Source of the DNA: an uncultured Agrococcus sp.
GTDB taxonomy: Bacteria; Actinomycetota; Actinomycetes; Actinomycetales; Microbacteriaceae
Assembly (NCBI RefSeq): GCF_945915485.1
Contig: NZ_CAMEFJ010000003.1
Coordinates: 1 to 64,000, forward strand
DNA length: 64,000 nucleotides
Direction of reading: 5' to 3'
Positions 17,465 through 27,686 of the stretch are shown here, piece by piece. Positions within the stretch are counted from its first letter, which is position 1. Each line of letters opens with the position of its first letter. The translations under genes and the position numbers were made by a program. Below the pieces are notes generated by a model that ran no database searches, was not told the origin of the DNA, and saw nothing but the letters and a program-made list of their open reading frames with translations.

Positions 17465-18628
17465 TCAGCCAGCCATCCGATCGCCGACCCACTTCGCCAG
17501 CCGCTCGAGCGGCCCCCGCCCGAAGCACGCGATCCAGAGCGTGCAAGACGCGAGCAAGGCACCTGTGAGCCACCAGAACACGGCGTTGTCCTCCACGTAC
17601 CCACCGGGGCCACCGAGAACGAAGATCGCAACGATCTGCGCCGAATACGCGGTCAACGGCATGGCTCCAACAGCGGTAACCGGCAACAGCGGCCAGCGTA
17701 ACCATCGACCCGTCAAGAGCAGCAGCGCGACGAGAACCATCGCGAACCCTCCTGAGCCCACGAGTTCTGCTGTCCCGCCGCTGTGCGGGTTCGACGAGAG
17801 CAGCGCATCCAGTACTCGCTCCTGCACACCGGAGGCAACGATCGCCTCCGTGTAGTGCTCCCACGTGTTGTCCGTGAGGTCGGGGTATTGCGGCGTGCTC
17901 TGTTCCCAAGGCGGTGTCGCCTCGCGTGCGTCGTACGCCGCGCCTGCTCCGTATCCGACGGCCGCGAGGACGAGCCCAACGCCCAGCACGGTCGCCGCGG
18001 TTATCGAACGCTTGAGATCCGATCTGCCGATTGCAAGGCCCGCGAGCATGAGAGACACCCAGACGGGCAACGAGTACGAGCCCTGGAGCACCAGCGCGAG
18101 ACCGGAGGCATACGGTTCGAGTGTCAAGACCTGCACGAGTGCCAGTAGTGTCGGGCCGAGGAGCGCGAGCCCGACGGACCAGAAAACAAGCGTGCGACGT
18201 CTTGCGCGCACGAATGGCAGCGCGACGACATAGAGGATGCCGTACAGCGTCAGGATGATGAGCACGCTCGTCCCGAGTTGCTCAAGCAATAACCCGATGA
18301 TGAAGATCGTGATGCCACGTCCCAGCAATCGCAAGCGCACGGCAGGCATCTGCTCTTCCGTCGGCCGTTGCGTGCGACCGGTCATGAGCGCGATCGAAAC
18401 CCCTGCGAGGAGAGCGAACAGGATGGCGGACCGCCCGTTCACGATGTCCGGCCACGTGGCCGCGTCACCCCAGTCGAAGTCGAGTGCGGGTTCGGCTACG
18501 TGCGCGGCGACCATCCCGATGACCGCGAGCCCTCTCGCGATGTCGAAGCCCACAAGGCGAGGAGGCGCACCCGCTGCGAGCAGGCGTTGCCACGGCGTTC
18601 GCTGCTGCGGGGATGCGTCGTGGGCCAC
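17465..18628 (-). CDS. DUF418 / heparan-alpha-glucosaminide acetyltransferase-like membrane protein
   Basis: RLVGFDIARGLAVIGMVAAHVAEPALDFDW…NGRSAILFALLAGVSIALMTGR, multi-TM. Confidence 0.75.
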   Translation of the reverse strand: MAHDASPQQRTPWQRLLAAGAPPRLVGFDIARGLAVIGMVAAHVAEPALDFDWGDAATWPDIVNGRSAILFALLAGVSIALMTGRTQRPTEEQMPAVRLRLLGRGITIFIIGLLLEQLGTSVLIILTLYGILYVVALPFVRARRRTLVFWSVGLALLGPTLLALVQVLTLEPYASGLALVLQGSYSLPVWVSLMLAGLAIGRSDLKRSITAATVLGVGLVLAAVGYGAGAAYDAREATPPWEQSTPQYPDLTDNTWEHYTEAIVASGVQERVLDALLSSNPHSGGTAELVGSGGFAMVLVALLLLTGRWLRWPLLPVTAVGAMPLTAYSAQIVAIFVLGGPGGYVEDNAVFWWLTGALLASCTLWIACFGRGPLERLAKWVGDRMAG

Positions 18629-18660
18629 ATCGCAAATATAGGGCCCGCGAACGTGAACGC

Positions 18661-20613
18661 CTACCCGAGCGGCAAGCGTGCCGTCAGTTGGTACCCGCCG
18701 TCTGGGGACTTGCCGGCCGTTACCGTGCCGCCCAGCGCCTCCACCCTGCTGCGGATTCCAGCGAGCCCGAGACCCGAACCGCGCGAGTCCTGGCCCGCGA
18801 GAGCATCCGCCGGAGCCCCGTTCGCAACCTCGACGCCTAGCTCGTCGTCATCCAGTTGCAAGCGCACTTCGACGTCCGCGCCGGGTGAGTGACGCAGGGC
18901 ATTGCTGAGGGCTTCCTGCACGATTCGATATGCCGTCAGCCCGGTAGCGGAAGGAACCTGTTCGGCGACCCGCCCGACAGACTCGGCATCCGCTTCCTCG
19001 CCCGCCAAGCGGAACTCGATCGTGGCACCCGAGCGTCGCGTTGCGGCGATGAGCGTGACGATCTGCGCAAGGTCCGGTTGAGGCGCGAGCGGCGCGTCCT
19101 CCCCCGTTCGCAGCAGCGCGAGCAGCCCTCGCATCTCGGTCAACGCGCGGCGGGATGAATCCGCGATCGAATCGAATTCGTCGGTGACGCGTTCGTCGAG
19201 ACCTTCGAGCCGGTACTTCGCCGTCGTCGCCTGCACGCCGATGACCGACATCGAGTGGGCGACGACATCGTGCAGCTCCTGCGCGATGCGGTTGCGCTCT
19301 TCGAGCTCTTGCCGTTTGGCGAGCTGCTCGGAGCTCGCTTGCCGTTCGGAGGCGAGCTGGCCGCGGCTCACGGCCAGCTGCTTGGCGATGATCCCGAGAA
19401 CACCGACGCCGAGCCCGATTGCCGCAGCGACGATCATGTTGGACATCGCGCCCGGCCAAGTTCCGGCACCGTGCAGGCCGGTGAGCAACGCGAGGAAGGC
19501 GACGGATGCGGCCAGCACGCCGACGCCCCATGCCGCGAGCGCCCACGGCCATCGGTGCCGCAACGTGATGATGAGCAGCATGCCGAAGTGAATGATCATC
19601 GTCATGACCGGCCAGGGCCACGGAAACCCGAGTGTCCCCGCGGTCAGCAGCGCAGTTCCGGTCACCGCTGCTGCACCGGTGATCGTTGCCGCCAATGGCC
19701 AGCGAACCGCGAGCAGCACGGCGACCGCCTGGATGCCGCTCGCGGCAAGCCCGAGTGCGGAATGAATACCGTAACCGGCGCTCAGGACCGGCCAGCCGAT
19801 TGCGAGGGAGCCGATCGCGATAACACCCGCTCCGATCCAGGCCCACCCTTCCGGCGACATGGACGAGGAGCGCTCCGCTGTGCGTTCGGAGGAGCGAACA
19901 GACGATGCGCTCGCTCCGGTCTCGGCTGTCGGCCTGATCGAGACGGGGGGCCCGTCCACCCCCAGCAGTGCGGCACGGGTCACGACCGCGTCGAGCGCCG
20001 CGAGCCCGCGCATGACGAAGGGCAGCGTGACGAGCGCGATGAGGCCGATGACAAGGTTGACCACGACTGCGACCAGGTGGCTGTCCGCGACGGCTTCGTC
20101 GAGAGCACCGTTGAAGACACCGTTCAGGACGAGTACGATCCCCTCGTCGTCACCGGGAACGAAGTGACCCCAGAGTCCGTACGAAAGACCACCGAGCACG
20201 AGCGCGCTCCAAGCGACCGCGAGCACGAAGTTGATGACGCGAAGCGGGAAGGCGATAAGCGTCTCGAACAGCAGGTCCAGCCACCGACGCGGATCCGCCA
20301 TCGTTTTGATGATGCCGATGAGCCCCGGCTGCCTCGGCCGATACTGCACCGGCTCGAAGCGCGCGCCCCAGGCTCGCAATCTGGCTCTGGAAAGATCGGC
20401 GAACGCACCGGCGATCATGAGCGTGAACGGCAGGATGACCGCACCGACCCAGATCGGGAGCGTTCCTGCACCGACCGTGAACAGCGGTACAAGCACAATG
20501 AACGCTCCGAGCGACAGGAAGAAACCGGGCAGCACGTACGCATAGTCGCGGCCGAGGCGGGAGAGCATCCCGCCTCCCTGTCGCTTTCTCTGTCGATCGC
20601 TTGCAGCCATCAT
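18661..20613 (-). CDS. Sensor histidine kinase (NarL/DesK type) with N-terminal membrane sensor domain
   Basis: ERNRIAQELHDVVAHSMSVIGVQATTAKYRLE…TEMRGLLALLR…AYRIVQEALSNALRHSPGADVEV…GSGLGLAGIRSRVEALGG. Confidence 0.92.
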   Translation of the reverse strand: MMAASDRQRKRQGGGMLSRLGRDYAYVLPGFFLSLGAFIVLVPLFTVGAGTLPIWVGAVILPFTLMIAGAFADLSRARLRAWGARFEPVQYRPRQPGLIGIIKTMADPRRWLDLLFETLIAFPLRVINFVLAVAWSALVLGGLSYGLWGHFVPGDDEGIVLVLNGVFNGALDEAVADSHLVAVVVNLVIGLIALVTLPFVMRGLAALDAVVTRAALLGVDGPPVSIRPTAETGASASSVRSSERTAERSSSMSPEGWAWIGAGVIAIGSLAIGWPVLSAGYGIHSALGLAASGIQAVAVLLAVRWPLAATITGAAAVTGTALLTAGTLGFPWPWPVMTMIIHFGMLLIITLRHRWPWALAAWGVGVLAASVAFLALLTGLHGAGTWPGAMSNMIVAAAIGLGVGVLGIIAKQLAVSRGQLASERQASSEQLAKRQELEERNRIAQELHDVVAHSMSVIGVQATTAKYRLEGLDERVTDEFDSIADSSRRALTEMRGLLALLRTGEDAPLAPQPDLAQIVTLIAATRRSGATIEFRLAGEEADAESVGRVAEQVPSATGLTAYRIVQEALSNALRHSPGADVEVRLQLDDDELGVEVANGAPADALAGQDSRGSGLGLAGIRSRVEALGGTVTAGKSPDGGYQLTARLPLG

Positions 20614-20812
20614 TCCGATTGTCTCCTAATGTGCGGTGCTTGCCGCGGATCGCCCGCGGCCCGCCTAGCATTTGCCCATTCGTGCAACCATGACACTGCC
20701 GTGCTGTGTCTCCATATGCGTCCCTCACAGGGCTGAACCGCGTCTCACCCGGCGGAGGGATATTGCGGCTTGACGCCGAGGCGCGGTTCACCGCTGTGCT
20801 ACGTTCAGCACC

Positions 20813-21496
20813 ATGCCTGAGCCTGCATCCGGGAGCACTGTACGCGTCATGATCGTCGACGATCAGGCGATGGTGCGTCAAGGATTCGCCGCGCTGCTGG
20901 ATTCCCAGACCGATCTGTCAGTCGTCGCGACCGCCTCCGACGGAGACGAAGTCGTCGAGCTCGTCCGTCGCACGAGCCCCGACGTTATCTTGATGGACAT
21001 CCGGATGCCGACGGTGAACGGGCTCGACGCGACTCGCGCGGTGCTCGCGATGCCGGGGATGCAGCATCCCCGCATCATCATCCTCACGACGTTCGACGCC
21101 GACGAGTACGTGTTTTCAGCTCTGCGCGCGGGCGCCAGCGGCTTCGTACTCAAGGATGCGAGCGCCGACGATCTCGTGAGCGCCGTCCGCGTTGTTGCGG
21201 GAGGGGATGCCCTGCTCGCGCCGTCCGTGACGAGCAGGCTGATCGCCGATTACGCCCAGCGACCCGAGCCTCGTCACGACACCGCTCGCATCGCTGCCCT
21301 GACGGAACGCGAAATCGGCGTCATGCGGGAAATCGCGACCGGCAAATCGAACGCCGAAATCGCCGGCGAACTGTTCGTATCGGAACAGACCGTCAAGACC
21401 CACGTCTCACGCATTCTGAACAAACTATCGCTGCGCGACCGCACACAGATCGTCGTCACGGCCTACGAATCCGGTCTCGTCTCGGCAAACCGCTAG
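20813..21496 (+). CDS. LuxR/NarL-family response regulator
   Basis: VRVMIVDDQAMVRQGFAALL…DVILMDIRMPTVNG…LTEREIGVMREIATGKSNAEIAGELFVSEQTVKTHVSRILNKL; divergent from the kinase gene. Confidence 0.93.
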   Translation: MPEPASGSTVRVMIVDDQAMVRQGFAALLDSQTDLSVVATASDGDEVVELVRRTSPDVILMDIRMPTVNGLDATRAVLAMPGMQHPRIIILTTFDADEYVFSALRAGASGFVLKDASADDLVSAVRVVAGGDALLAPSVTSRLIADYAQRPEPRHDTARIAALTEREIGVMREIATGKSNAEIAGELFVSEQTVKTHVSRILNKLSLRDRTQIVVTAYESGLVSANR

Positions 21497-21671
21497 CGCT
21501 CGCGTAGAACCCGACGGAACTGGCGACCTTCCCGCACCTCGGGTGCGGGGGACGCGCGCGGGCCGAAGCCACGAATCACTCTTTGGTAGGGGGTGATTCA
21601 CCTCCTCAGCATGATGTGCAACACCACTGCTCCCCCGTAGCTTCGCAGCATCACGAACGCAAGGAGCAGCA

Positions 21672-23009
21672 ATGGCACTGGACATCGCGCCGATCCCCGG
21701 CCGACGACACTCCGGTTTGACGGGGCGCACGCACGGGTCGGCCGCGACCGTCGGCACGGGCAGCTCGGTGGCCACCAAGCGCGACGGAGCCATCGATGCC
21801 GTCCGTACCGTGTGCCTGCTGGGCGTCGTTGTTCTGCACGCGCTCATGGTGGGGGCGTCTCCCGCGGCGGACGGAACGCTGGCGACCTCCGTCGCGATGC
21901 ACGGCAATGCGTGGTTCGCGCCCATGACCTGGGTCCTGCAGGTCATGCCGATGTTCTTCATCGCCGGCGGATTCGCCTCCCTCGCCCAGTGGCGCAGGGT
22001 ACGCGACCGGGGTGGTCACTGGAGCCAGTACGCGGCATCCCGCATAGGACGCCTGCTCATCCCGGCGGCGATCATGATCTTCGCGGTCGGCATGGTGATC
22101 GCGATTGCGGTGGCTTCTGGGCTCAGCCCCGATCTCGCGGCCGAAGCCGGCTACCGCATTGGCCAGCCGCTCTGGTTCCTGGCGGTCTACCTCGGTGTCA
22201 GCGGGCTCGTCCCGGCGATGGCGCACCTGCACGAAACAGCCCCGGTGCTGACGCTGGCTTCGCTGGCGGCCGGCATCGTCGCCGTCGACATCACCCGCAT
22301 CGTCAGCGGCATCGAGGGCATCGGCTTCCTGAACCTCGCGTTCGCCTGGCTGTTCGCGCAACAACTCGGGTTCGCCCTCCAGGATGGCTGGGCCTCGGCG
22401 TGGTCACGCCGCTCGCTGCTCGCGGGGCTGGGTGGCGCCGTCGGAGGCATCGCCTTGCTTGTCTCGCTCGGCCCGTGGTCGGCCGACTTGATCACGAACC
22501 TCAACCCGCCGACCATCGTGCTGACGCTGCTCGCGGTCGCGCACTGGTTCCTCCTCCGACTCATCAAGCCGGCGCTCGATCGACGTCTGGCCGGCCCACG
22601 AGCGACACGGCTCCTGTCAGCGGCGAATCCGCTCGCCATGACGGTGTATCTCTGGCACATGCCGATCGTCATGGTGCTGGTAGGCGGCATGTGGGCGGCG
22701 GGGCTGCCGCTTCCGGAGCCGCACTCGGGCGCATGGTGGGCCACGAGACTCCCCTGGCTCCTGACGGTCATCGTGCTCGTCGTCGCGGCGGCTCCTGCTC
22801 TTTCGCGCATCGAACGCATCCGCCTTCCCGCGGCCGGCCGGCTGCCGGCGTGGCGAGCCGCTGCCATGGTGGCGCTCTCGGTCACAGCGGTCGCCGTTGT
22901 GCTACTCGCTGGTCTCGGCGATCTTGCCGCCGTGCTCATCGGAACGGGATGCGCAGCCCTGGCCATCGCCTGCTCGCTGCGCACGCCCGGCGCTTACCCG
23001 GACGCTTAG
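21672..23009 (+). CDS. Acyltransferase-3-like membrane protein
   Basis: GAIDAVRTVCLLGVVVLHALMVGASP…MFFIAGGFASL…ANPLAMTVYLWHMPIVMV. Confidence 0.85.
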   Translation: MALDIAPIPGRRHSGLTGRTHGSAATVGTGSSVATKRDGAIDAVRTVCLLGVVVLHALMVGASPAADGTLATSVAMHGNAWFAPMTWVLQVMPMFFIAGGFASLAQWRRVRDRGGHWSQYAASRIGRLLIPAAIMIFAVGMVIAIAVASGLSPDLAAEAGYRIGQPLWFLAVYLGVSGLVPAMAHLHETAPVLTLASLAAGIVAVDITRIVSGIEGIGFLNLAFAWLFAQQLGFALQDGWASAWSRRSLLAGLGGAVGGIALLVSLGPWSADLITNLNPPTIVLTLLAVAHWFLLRLIKPALDRRLAGPRATRLLSAANPLAMTVYLWHMPIVMVLVGGMWAAGLPLPEPHSGAWWATRLPWLLTVIVLVVAAAPALSRIERIRLPAAGRLPAWRAAAMVALSVTAVAVVLLAGLGDLAAVLIGTGCAALAIACSLRTPGAYPDA

Positions 23010-24238
23010 GAACGGATATTGATGGGGCCCGTGCCCGGCTCCTCGTCCGGCAGCGGACCGATACTCCTGGGGCGCACAATGGTCCAGAGCACGACGATCG
23101 CGAGCGCGGCGCAGATGGCGATCGCACCCGACATCGGAATCGCGCTCGTGACGGCGAACAACCCGATGATGGGTCCGATCGCCGCAGCACCGAGCATCCC
23201 GGTAGCGCCGATCAAACTCGCCGCCGTGCCGGCATCTCTTCCGTGCCTGCCCAGCCCGAGCGCCTGGATCGCCGGCGTCGTGAGCCCCAGGCCGAACTCG
23301 TAGACGAACAGCAGCACGATCAGCACGGCAACGTGCGGATGCGCCAACGAGACAGCGAACATCGCCACACCGACCACGAGCATGTACGCGGTCGAGACGA
23401 TGAGCGTGGTCTGCGGGCCGAACTTCGTCGAGATCTTCGGGGAAACCTGCGACCCGGCCACGACACCGATCGCGCACACCGCGAACACGGCACCGAACTG
23501 CAGCTCCGAGAAGCCGTACACACCCTGCAGCACGAGGGATGCACTGGCAAGGTAGGCGAAGAGACCTCCCCAGTTCGCGAGCGCCAACAGCAGCACGCCG
23601 ACGTAGACGCGGTCGCTGAGCACCCGTCGGTAGCGCCGGAGGAAGGGCTCAGCGGTTCCGAGCCCCTGACCGCGAGGACGCGTCTCGCGCAGTACGACCA
23701 GCTGCAGAACGATCATGAGTGCGCCGTAGGCGGCGAGCACGACGAACATCCCGCGCCATTCGATGACCGTCAGCAGCGCCGACCCGACGATCGGAGCCAC
23801 GACGGGAGCAGCGCCCATGACGAGCATGAGACGACTCAACGCCACGATCAATTGGTTGCCGGAGAAGAGGTCTCGGATCATCGCCATCGCCACGACGGCA
23901 CCGCCCGCAGCCCCGAGGCCCTGGAACACGCGCAGCAGCGACAGCACTTCGATGTTCGGAGCCAGCGAGACACCGATCGACGCAGCGACGTGCAGCAGGT
24001 TCGCGCCGAGCAGCGGCCACCGCCTGCCGACGCGGTCGCTGAGCGGCCCGACGAACAGCTGCCCCATAGCGAAGCCCAGGGTTGTGGCGGCAAGCGTCAA
24101 CTGCACCTGCCCGTCGGGGACGCCGAAATCCTCCCGCAGTTGCGGAAAGGCGGGCAGGTACATATCGATCGTGAACGGACCGAGCCCCGTGAGCAGACCG
24201 AGCGCCACGATGATGGCGACTCGTCTGCCCTTACTCAA
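23006..24238 (-). CDS. Bcr/CflA-type multidrug MFS transporter
   Basis: GLLTGLGPFTIDMYLPAFPQLREDFGVPDGQVQLTLAATTLGFAMGQLFVGPLSDRVGRRWPLL. Confidence 0.9.
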   Translation of the reverse strand: MSKGRRVAIIVALGLLTGLGPFTIDMYLPAFPQLREDFGVPDGQVQLTLAATTLGFAMGQLFVGPLSDRVGRRWPLLGANLLHVAASIGVSLAPNIEVLSLLRVFQGLGAAGGAVVAMAMIRDLFSGNQLIVALSRLMLVMGAAPVVAPIVGSALLTVIEWRGMFVVLAAYGALMIVLQLVVLRETRPRGQGLGTAEPFLRRYRRVLSDRVYVGVLLLALANWGGLFAYLASASLVLQGVYGFSELQFGAVFAVCAIGVVAGSQVSPKISTKFGPQTTLIVSTAYMLVVGVAMFAVSLAHPHVAVLIVLLFVYEFGLGLTTPAIQALGLGRHGRDAGTAASLIGATGMLGAAAIGPIIGLFAVTSAIPMSGAIAICAALAIVVLWTIVRPRSIGPLPDEEPGTGPINIRS

Positions 24239-25454
24239 CGTCTTGCTTTACAACTGTCTCGAGTGCACGGGAAGCGACGATTTCCTGACGCGTCTCCTGG
24301 TCGAGCTCGAAGACCTGTCGACCATCGATCCAGACCGAGGTCGGTCGAGCCATCGCGTCCGCCCAGTCACCGCTCCAGAGCACCAGGTCAGCACGCTTGC
24401 CGACCTCGATGGAGCCGACCTCGGCATCCACGCCCAGCGCCTTCGCCGGGTTGAGCGTTATCGCCCGCAGCGCAGTCTCGCGATCGAGTCCCTCGCGCAT
24501 GGCAAGGCTCGCCTGGTGCACGTGGAAGGAGATCGGAATCACGGGATGATCCGTAATAAGGGAGATCTCCACGCCCGCTGCCGCCAGCTTCGCGGGGTTG
24601 CCGATCGAGCGACCGCGAACCTCCATCTTCGACTTCGACGTGAACAGCGGGCCGATCAGCACCGGGATGCCCTTCTCGGCGAGCAGGTCGGCGACGATGT
24701 GCGCCTCGGTGCCGTGGTCGATGACGAGGTCGTAGCCGAACTCGTCTGCCAGCCGGACGGCCGTGACGATGTCGTCGGCGCGGTGGCAGTGCTGTCGCCA
24801 CGGAATCTCGCGTCGCAGCACTTTCGCCAGTGCCTCGTTCGTGAGGTCCCGTTCGAACGGCTTGCCGTCGGCCTCCGCCTGCTCCTGCTTCGCCATGTAG
24901 TTCTGGGCCGCGACGAACGCTTCACGGATGACCTTCGCGGTCCCGAGCCGGGTCGAAGGCGTCTGCTTCTTCTCGCCGTAGACGCGCTTGGGGTTCTCCC
25001 CCAGTGCCGATTTCAGGCCGGCCGGCTCGCGCAGCACCATGCGGTCGACGATGCGGCCGAAGGTGCGGAGCGTCGTCGCGAGTCCGCCGATCGGGTTGCC
25101 GGAACCGGGGTTGACGTTCACAGTTGTGACCCCGCCCGCCAGCGCGGCATCCCACCCTTCCTCGAGCGGGTCGATCGCATCGATCGTGCGCACGGCGGCC
25201 TGGTTGACGCCGGTCATCTCGTTCGTGTCGGACGCGCCCATGCCGTCGCCTTCCGGGTGCACGCCGAGGTGCACGTGGGCGTCGACGAGACCGGGCGTCA
25301 GGTGTGCGCCCGCCGCATCGATCGTCGTCGCGTGTTCGGGAACGGACACGTCGGGCCCGACCGCTGCGATGCGGCCGTCTTCGATCAGGACGGTTCCGGT
25401 AAACGGTGCACCGGCGACGGGTGAAACCAGCGCGTTCAGAATTGCGGTTGTCAA
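24231..25454 (-). CDS. Amidohydrolase
   Basis: TTGACAACC start with GGAGG 5 nt upstream; IDAAGAHLTPGLVDAHVHLGVHPEGDGMG…HCHRADDIVTAV…GKRADLVLWSGDW. Confidence 0.85.
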   Translation of the reverse strand: MTTAILNALVSPVAGAPFTGTVLIEDGRIAAVGPDVSVPEHATTIDAAGAHLTPGLVDAHVHLGVHPEGDGMGASDTNEMTGVNQAAVRTIDAIDPLEEGWDAALAGGVTTVNVNPGSGNPIGGLATTLRTFGRIVDRMVLREPAGLKSALGENPKRVYGEKKQTPSTRLGTAKVIREAFVAAQNYMAKQEQAEADGKPFERDLTNEALAKVLRREIPWRQHCHRADDIVTAVRLADEFGYDLVIDHGTEAHIVADLLAEKGIPVLIGPLFTSKSKMEVRGRSIGNPAKLAAAGVEISLITDHPVIPISFHVHQASLAMREGLDRETALRAITLNPAKALGVDAEVGSIEVGKRADLVLWSGDWADAMARPTSVWIDGRQVFELDQETRQEIVASRALETVVKQDVE

Positions 25455-25718
25455 AATGCCTCCTCGCTCACCACCGAACGCGAACGCGCACGGCGGACAA
25501 CTCTCCCAGGCTACGCCTATCGGCTGACAGCGTTGTACGCGGTGCCCTCGGCAGTCGTCGATCGGCTTCGCGCCCGTGCGGCTCCGATGGCTCTGATGGC
25601 GCACCACCACGCGCCCGCTGCATAATTCGGGAAAGACGCACCCGCCGTGCGCTCAACAGCGAGATCCGAATAGCGGCGGACAGCACCTGAGCGGTCGGGT
25701 TCTGGGATGCGGCGTGGG

Positions 25719-26168
25719 TTAGTCGGCGAGGTCGTCGAAACGCTCCTCGAGGCGCGTCAGCACATCCTCCCAGCCCTGCGTGATCGGCTCGACGTCATCG
25801 AACGGGATGCCCTCGTGCGAAACCGTGACGATCGTGCCGTCATCGCCGTCTGCGAAGTCCACGGAGACCTCGCTCTCGACGTCCTGGCCGGACCAGTGCC
25901 AGCTGAACTCGAGTCGCCGCTCCGGCCGAACGTCTTCGTACACGCCTGCGACGCCGAACCCGCCCGAGACGGTGTGGATGCGGTAAACGCCGCCGGGCTG
26001 TGCATCGACTTCGTACCGCGCGTCGTCGAACCCGGGCCACCACCAGGTCTCCAGGAGCGAAACGTCGACCCAGTGCCGCCACACGTCGGCCCGAGCTCCC
26101 GCGATGAAAGCGCGGACCTCCACGCCCTCTTCTTCTATGAAGTCTGCTTCAGCGTTGTCGTCGCTCAT
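25719..26168 (-). CDS. SRPBCC (AHSA1-like) domain protein
   Basis: ARADVWRHWVDVSLLETWWWPGFDDARYEVDAQPGGVYRIHTVSGGFGVAGVYEDVRPERRLEFSWHW. Confidence 0.8.
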   Translation of the reverse strand: MSDDNAEADFIEEEGVEVRAFIAGARADVWRHWVDVSLLETWWWPGFDDARYEVDAQPGGVYRIHTVSGGFGVAGVYEDVRPERRLEFSWHWSGQDVESEVSVDFADGDDGTIVTVSHEGIPFDDVEPITQGWEDVLTRLEERFDDLAD

Positions 26169-26281
26169 GTGTCAATGGTGACACAACTCCGCCGGACGAT
26201 TACAGTGATTAGCTAGAGGGCTCGCGGGGCGAACCGTGGTGAACGGCAGACGCTACCCGCACATCGGCCTTCATCCACCTT

Positions 26282-27673
26282 TTGCGATTCGGAAGCACAA
26301 CCACGTCAATGGCAACACCACCGTCACAGCGCCGTGCCACTCGAAACGAGCGGCTCGACAGACTCCCGTTCACGCGCAAGCACGGCAAGATGCTGTTCGG
26401 AAGTGGCATCGGCTGGGCGCTCGACGCCATGGATGTCGGCCTGATCTCGTTCATCATGGCCGCGCTCGCTGTGCGATGGAACCTCACGGACACCGAGCTG
26501 GGGCTCATCGGGTCGATCGGATTCCTGGGCATGGCCATCGGCGCAACCCTCGGCGGATTGATCGCCGATCGCATCGGCCGTCGACAGGTGTTCGCGATCA
26601 CCCTGCTGGTCTACGGTCTCGCAACCGGCGCATCCGCCCTGGCCACCGGCATCGTGATGCTGCTCATACTGCGCTTCATCATCGGGCTCGGCCTGGGCGC
26701 CGAACTCCCCGTTGCGTCGACGCTGGTTTCCGAATTCGCGCCGAAGCGCATTCGCGGCCGCGTCGTCGTGTGGCTCGAGGCGTTCTGGGCAGTCGGTTGG
26801 ATCGCCGCCGCCTGCATCGGCACCTTCGTCGTGCCCGTCTCGGACGACGGCTGGCGTTGGGCCTTCGCGATCGGCATGATTCCCGCCTTCTACGCCGTCA
26901 TCGTGCGATGGGGGCTGCCGGAATCGGTGCGGTTCTTGGAGACCAAGGGGAAGTCGAGCGAAGCCGAGCGCATCGTGCGCGAGTTCGAGAACTCGGCGGG
27001 CGTCGCGCATCCCACGCCGGGGCCGGAGACGCAGGCGATCGCGATCATCCAGGCGCAGGAGGAGGCCGAGGCTTCGTCCGAACGGCCCTGGATCTGGAGC
27101 CGAGGGCTCCGAAAGCGCACCGCTGGTCTCTGGACGATCTGGTTCTGCATCAATCTGTCGTACTACGGCGCCTTCATCTGGATTCCGTCGCTGCTGGTCG
27201 CGCAGGGCTTCGACCTCGTGCGATCCTTCACGTTCACGCTCATCATCACGCTCGCGCAGCTTCCGGGCTACGCCGTCGCCGCCTGGCTGATCGAAGTCTG
27301 GGGGCGCCGCGCGACGCTCGCGACATTCATGCTCGGCTCTGCAGTGTCTGCGGCGCTGTTCGGCTTCGCCTCGACCGAGGTGACGATCATCCTGTTCGGC
27401 TGTCTGCTGTCCTTCTTCAACCTCGGTGCCTGGGGTGCGCTCTACGCGATCGGGCCGGAACTCTACCCTACGAACATCCGCGGGCAGGGCACGGGAGCGG
27501 CGGCCGGGTTCGGTCGCATCGCATCCATCATCGCCCCCTTCGTCGTGCCTCTCGTCATCGGAACGGGAGGCGCCGTCACCGTCTTCGCGATCTTTGCGGC
27601 CGCCTTCGCGGTAGGTGCCGCGGCCGTCGCGCTACTGCCTGAGCTCAAGGGCATGGCGCTGCGCGACAGCTGA
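26282..27673 (+). CDS. MFS transporter, sugar/aromatic-acid-porter-like (start may be 26309)
   Basis: GIGWALDAMDVGLISFIMAAL…GLIADRIGRRQVFAITLL…LGAELPVASTLVSEFAPKRIRGRVVVWLEAFWAVGW. Confidence 0.88.
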   Translation: MRFGSTTTSMATPPSQRRATRNERLDRLPFTRKHGKMLFGSGIGWALDAMDVGLISFIMAALAVRWNLTDTELGLIGSIGFLGMAIGATLGGLIADRIGRRQVFAITLLVYGLATGASALATGIVMLLILRFIIGLGLGAELPVASTLVSEFAPKRIRGRVVVWLEAFWAVGWIAAACIGTFVVPVSDDGWRWAFAIGMIPAFYAVIVRWGLPESVRFLETKGKSSEAERIVREFENSAGVAHPTPGPETQAIAIIQAQEEAEASSERPWIWSRGLRKRTAGLWTIWFCINLSYYGAFIWIPSLLVAQGFDLVRSFTFTLIITLAQLPGYAVAAWLIEVWGRRATLATFMLGSAVSAALFGFASTEVTIILFGCLLSFFNLGAWGALYAIGPELYPTNIRGQGTGAAAGFGRIASIIAPFVVPLVIGTGGAVTVFAIFAAAFAVGAAAVALLPELKGMALRDS

Positions 27674-27686
27674 CGGGAGCAAGTAA

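Noticed and set aside
19255-20736. 493-aa ORF antisense to the histidine kinase
   Set aside because: Composition (R/D/H/G-rich, no recognisable domain) is typical of a high-GC shadow frame; the opposite strand encodes a clear kinase.
21812-24454. 880-aa + strand ORF
   Set aside because: Shadow ORF across an acyltransferase (+, other frame) and MFS transporter (-); low-complexity RHG-rich sequence with no motifs.
26236-27642. 468-aa ORF overlapping the MFS transporter
   Set aside because: Alternate frame of 26282..27673, which has clear MFS motifs; the overlapping ORF is R/H-rich noise.
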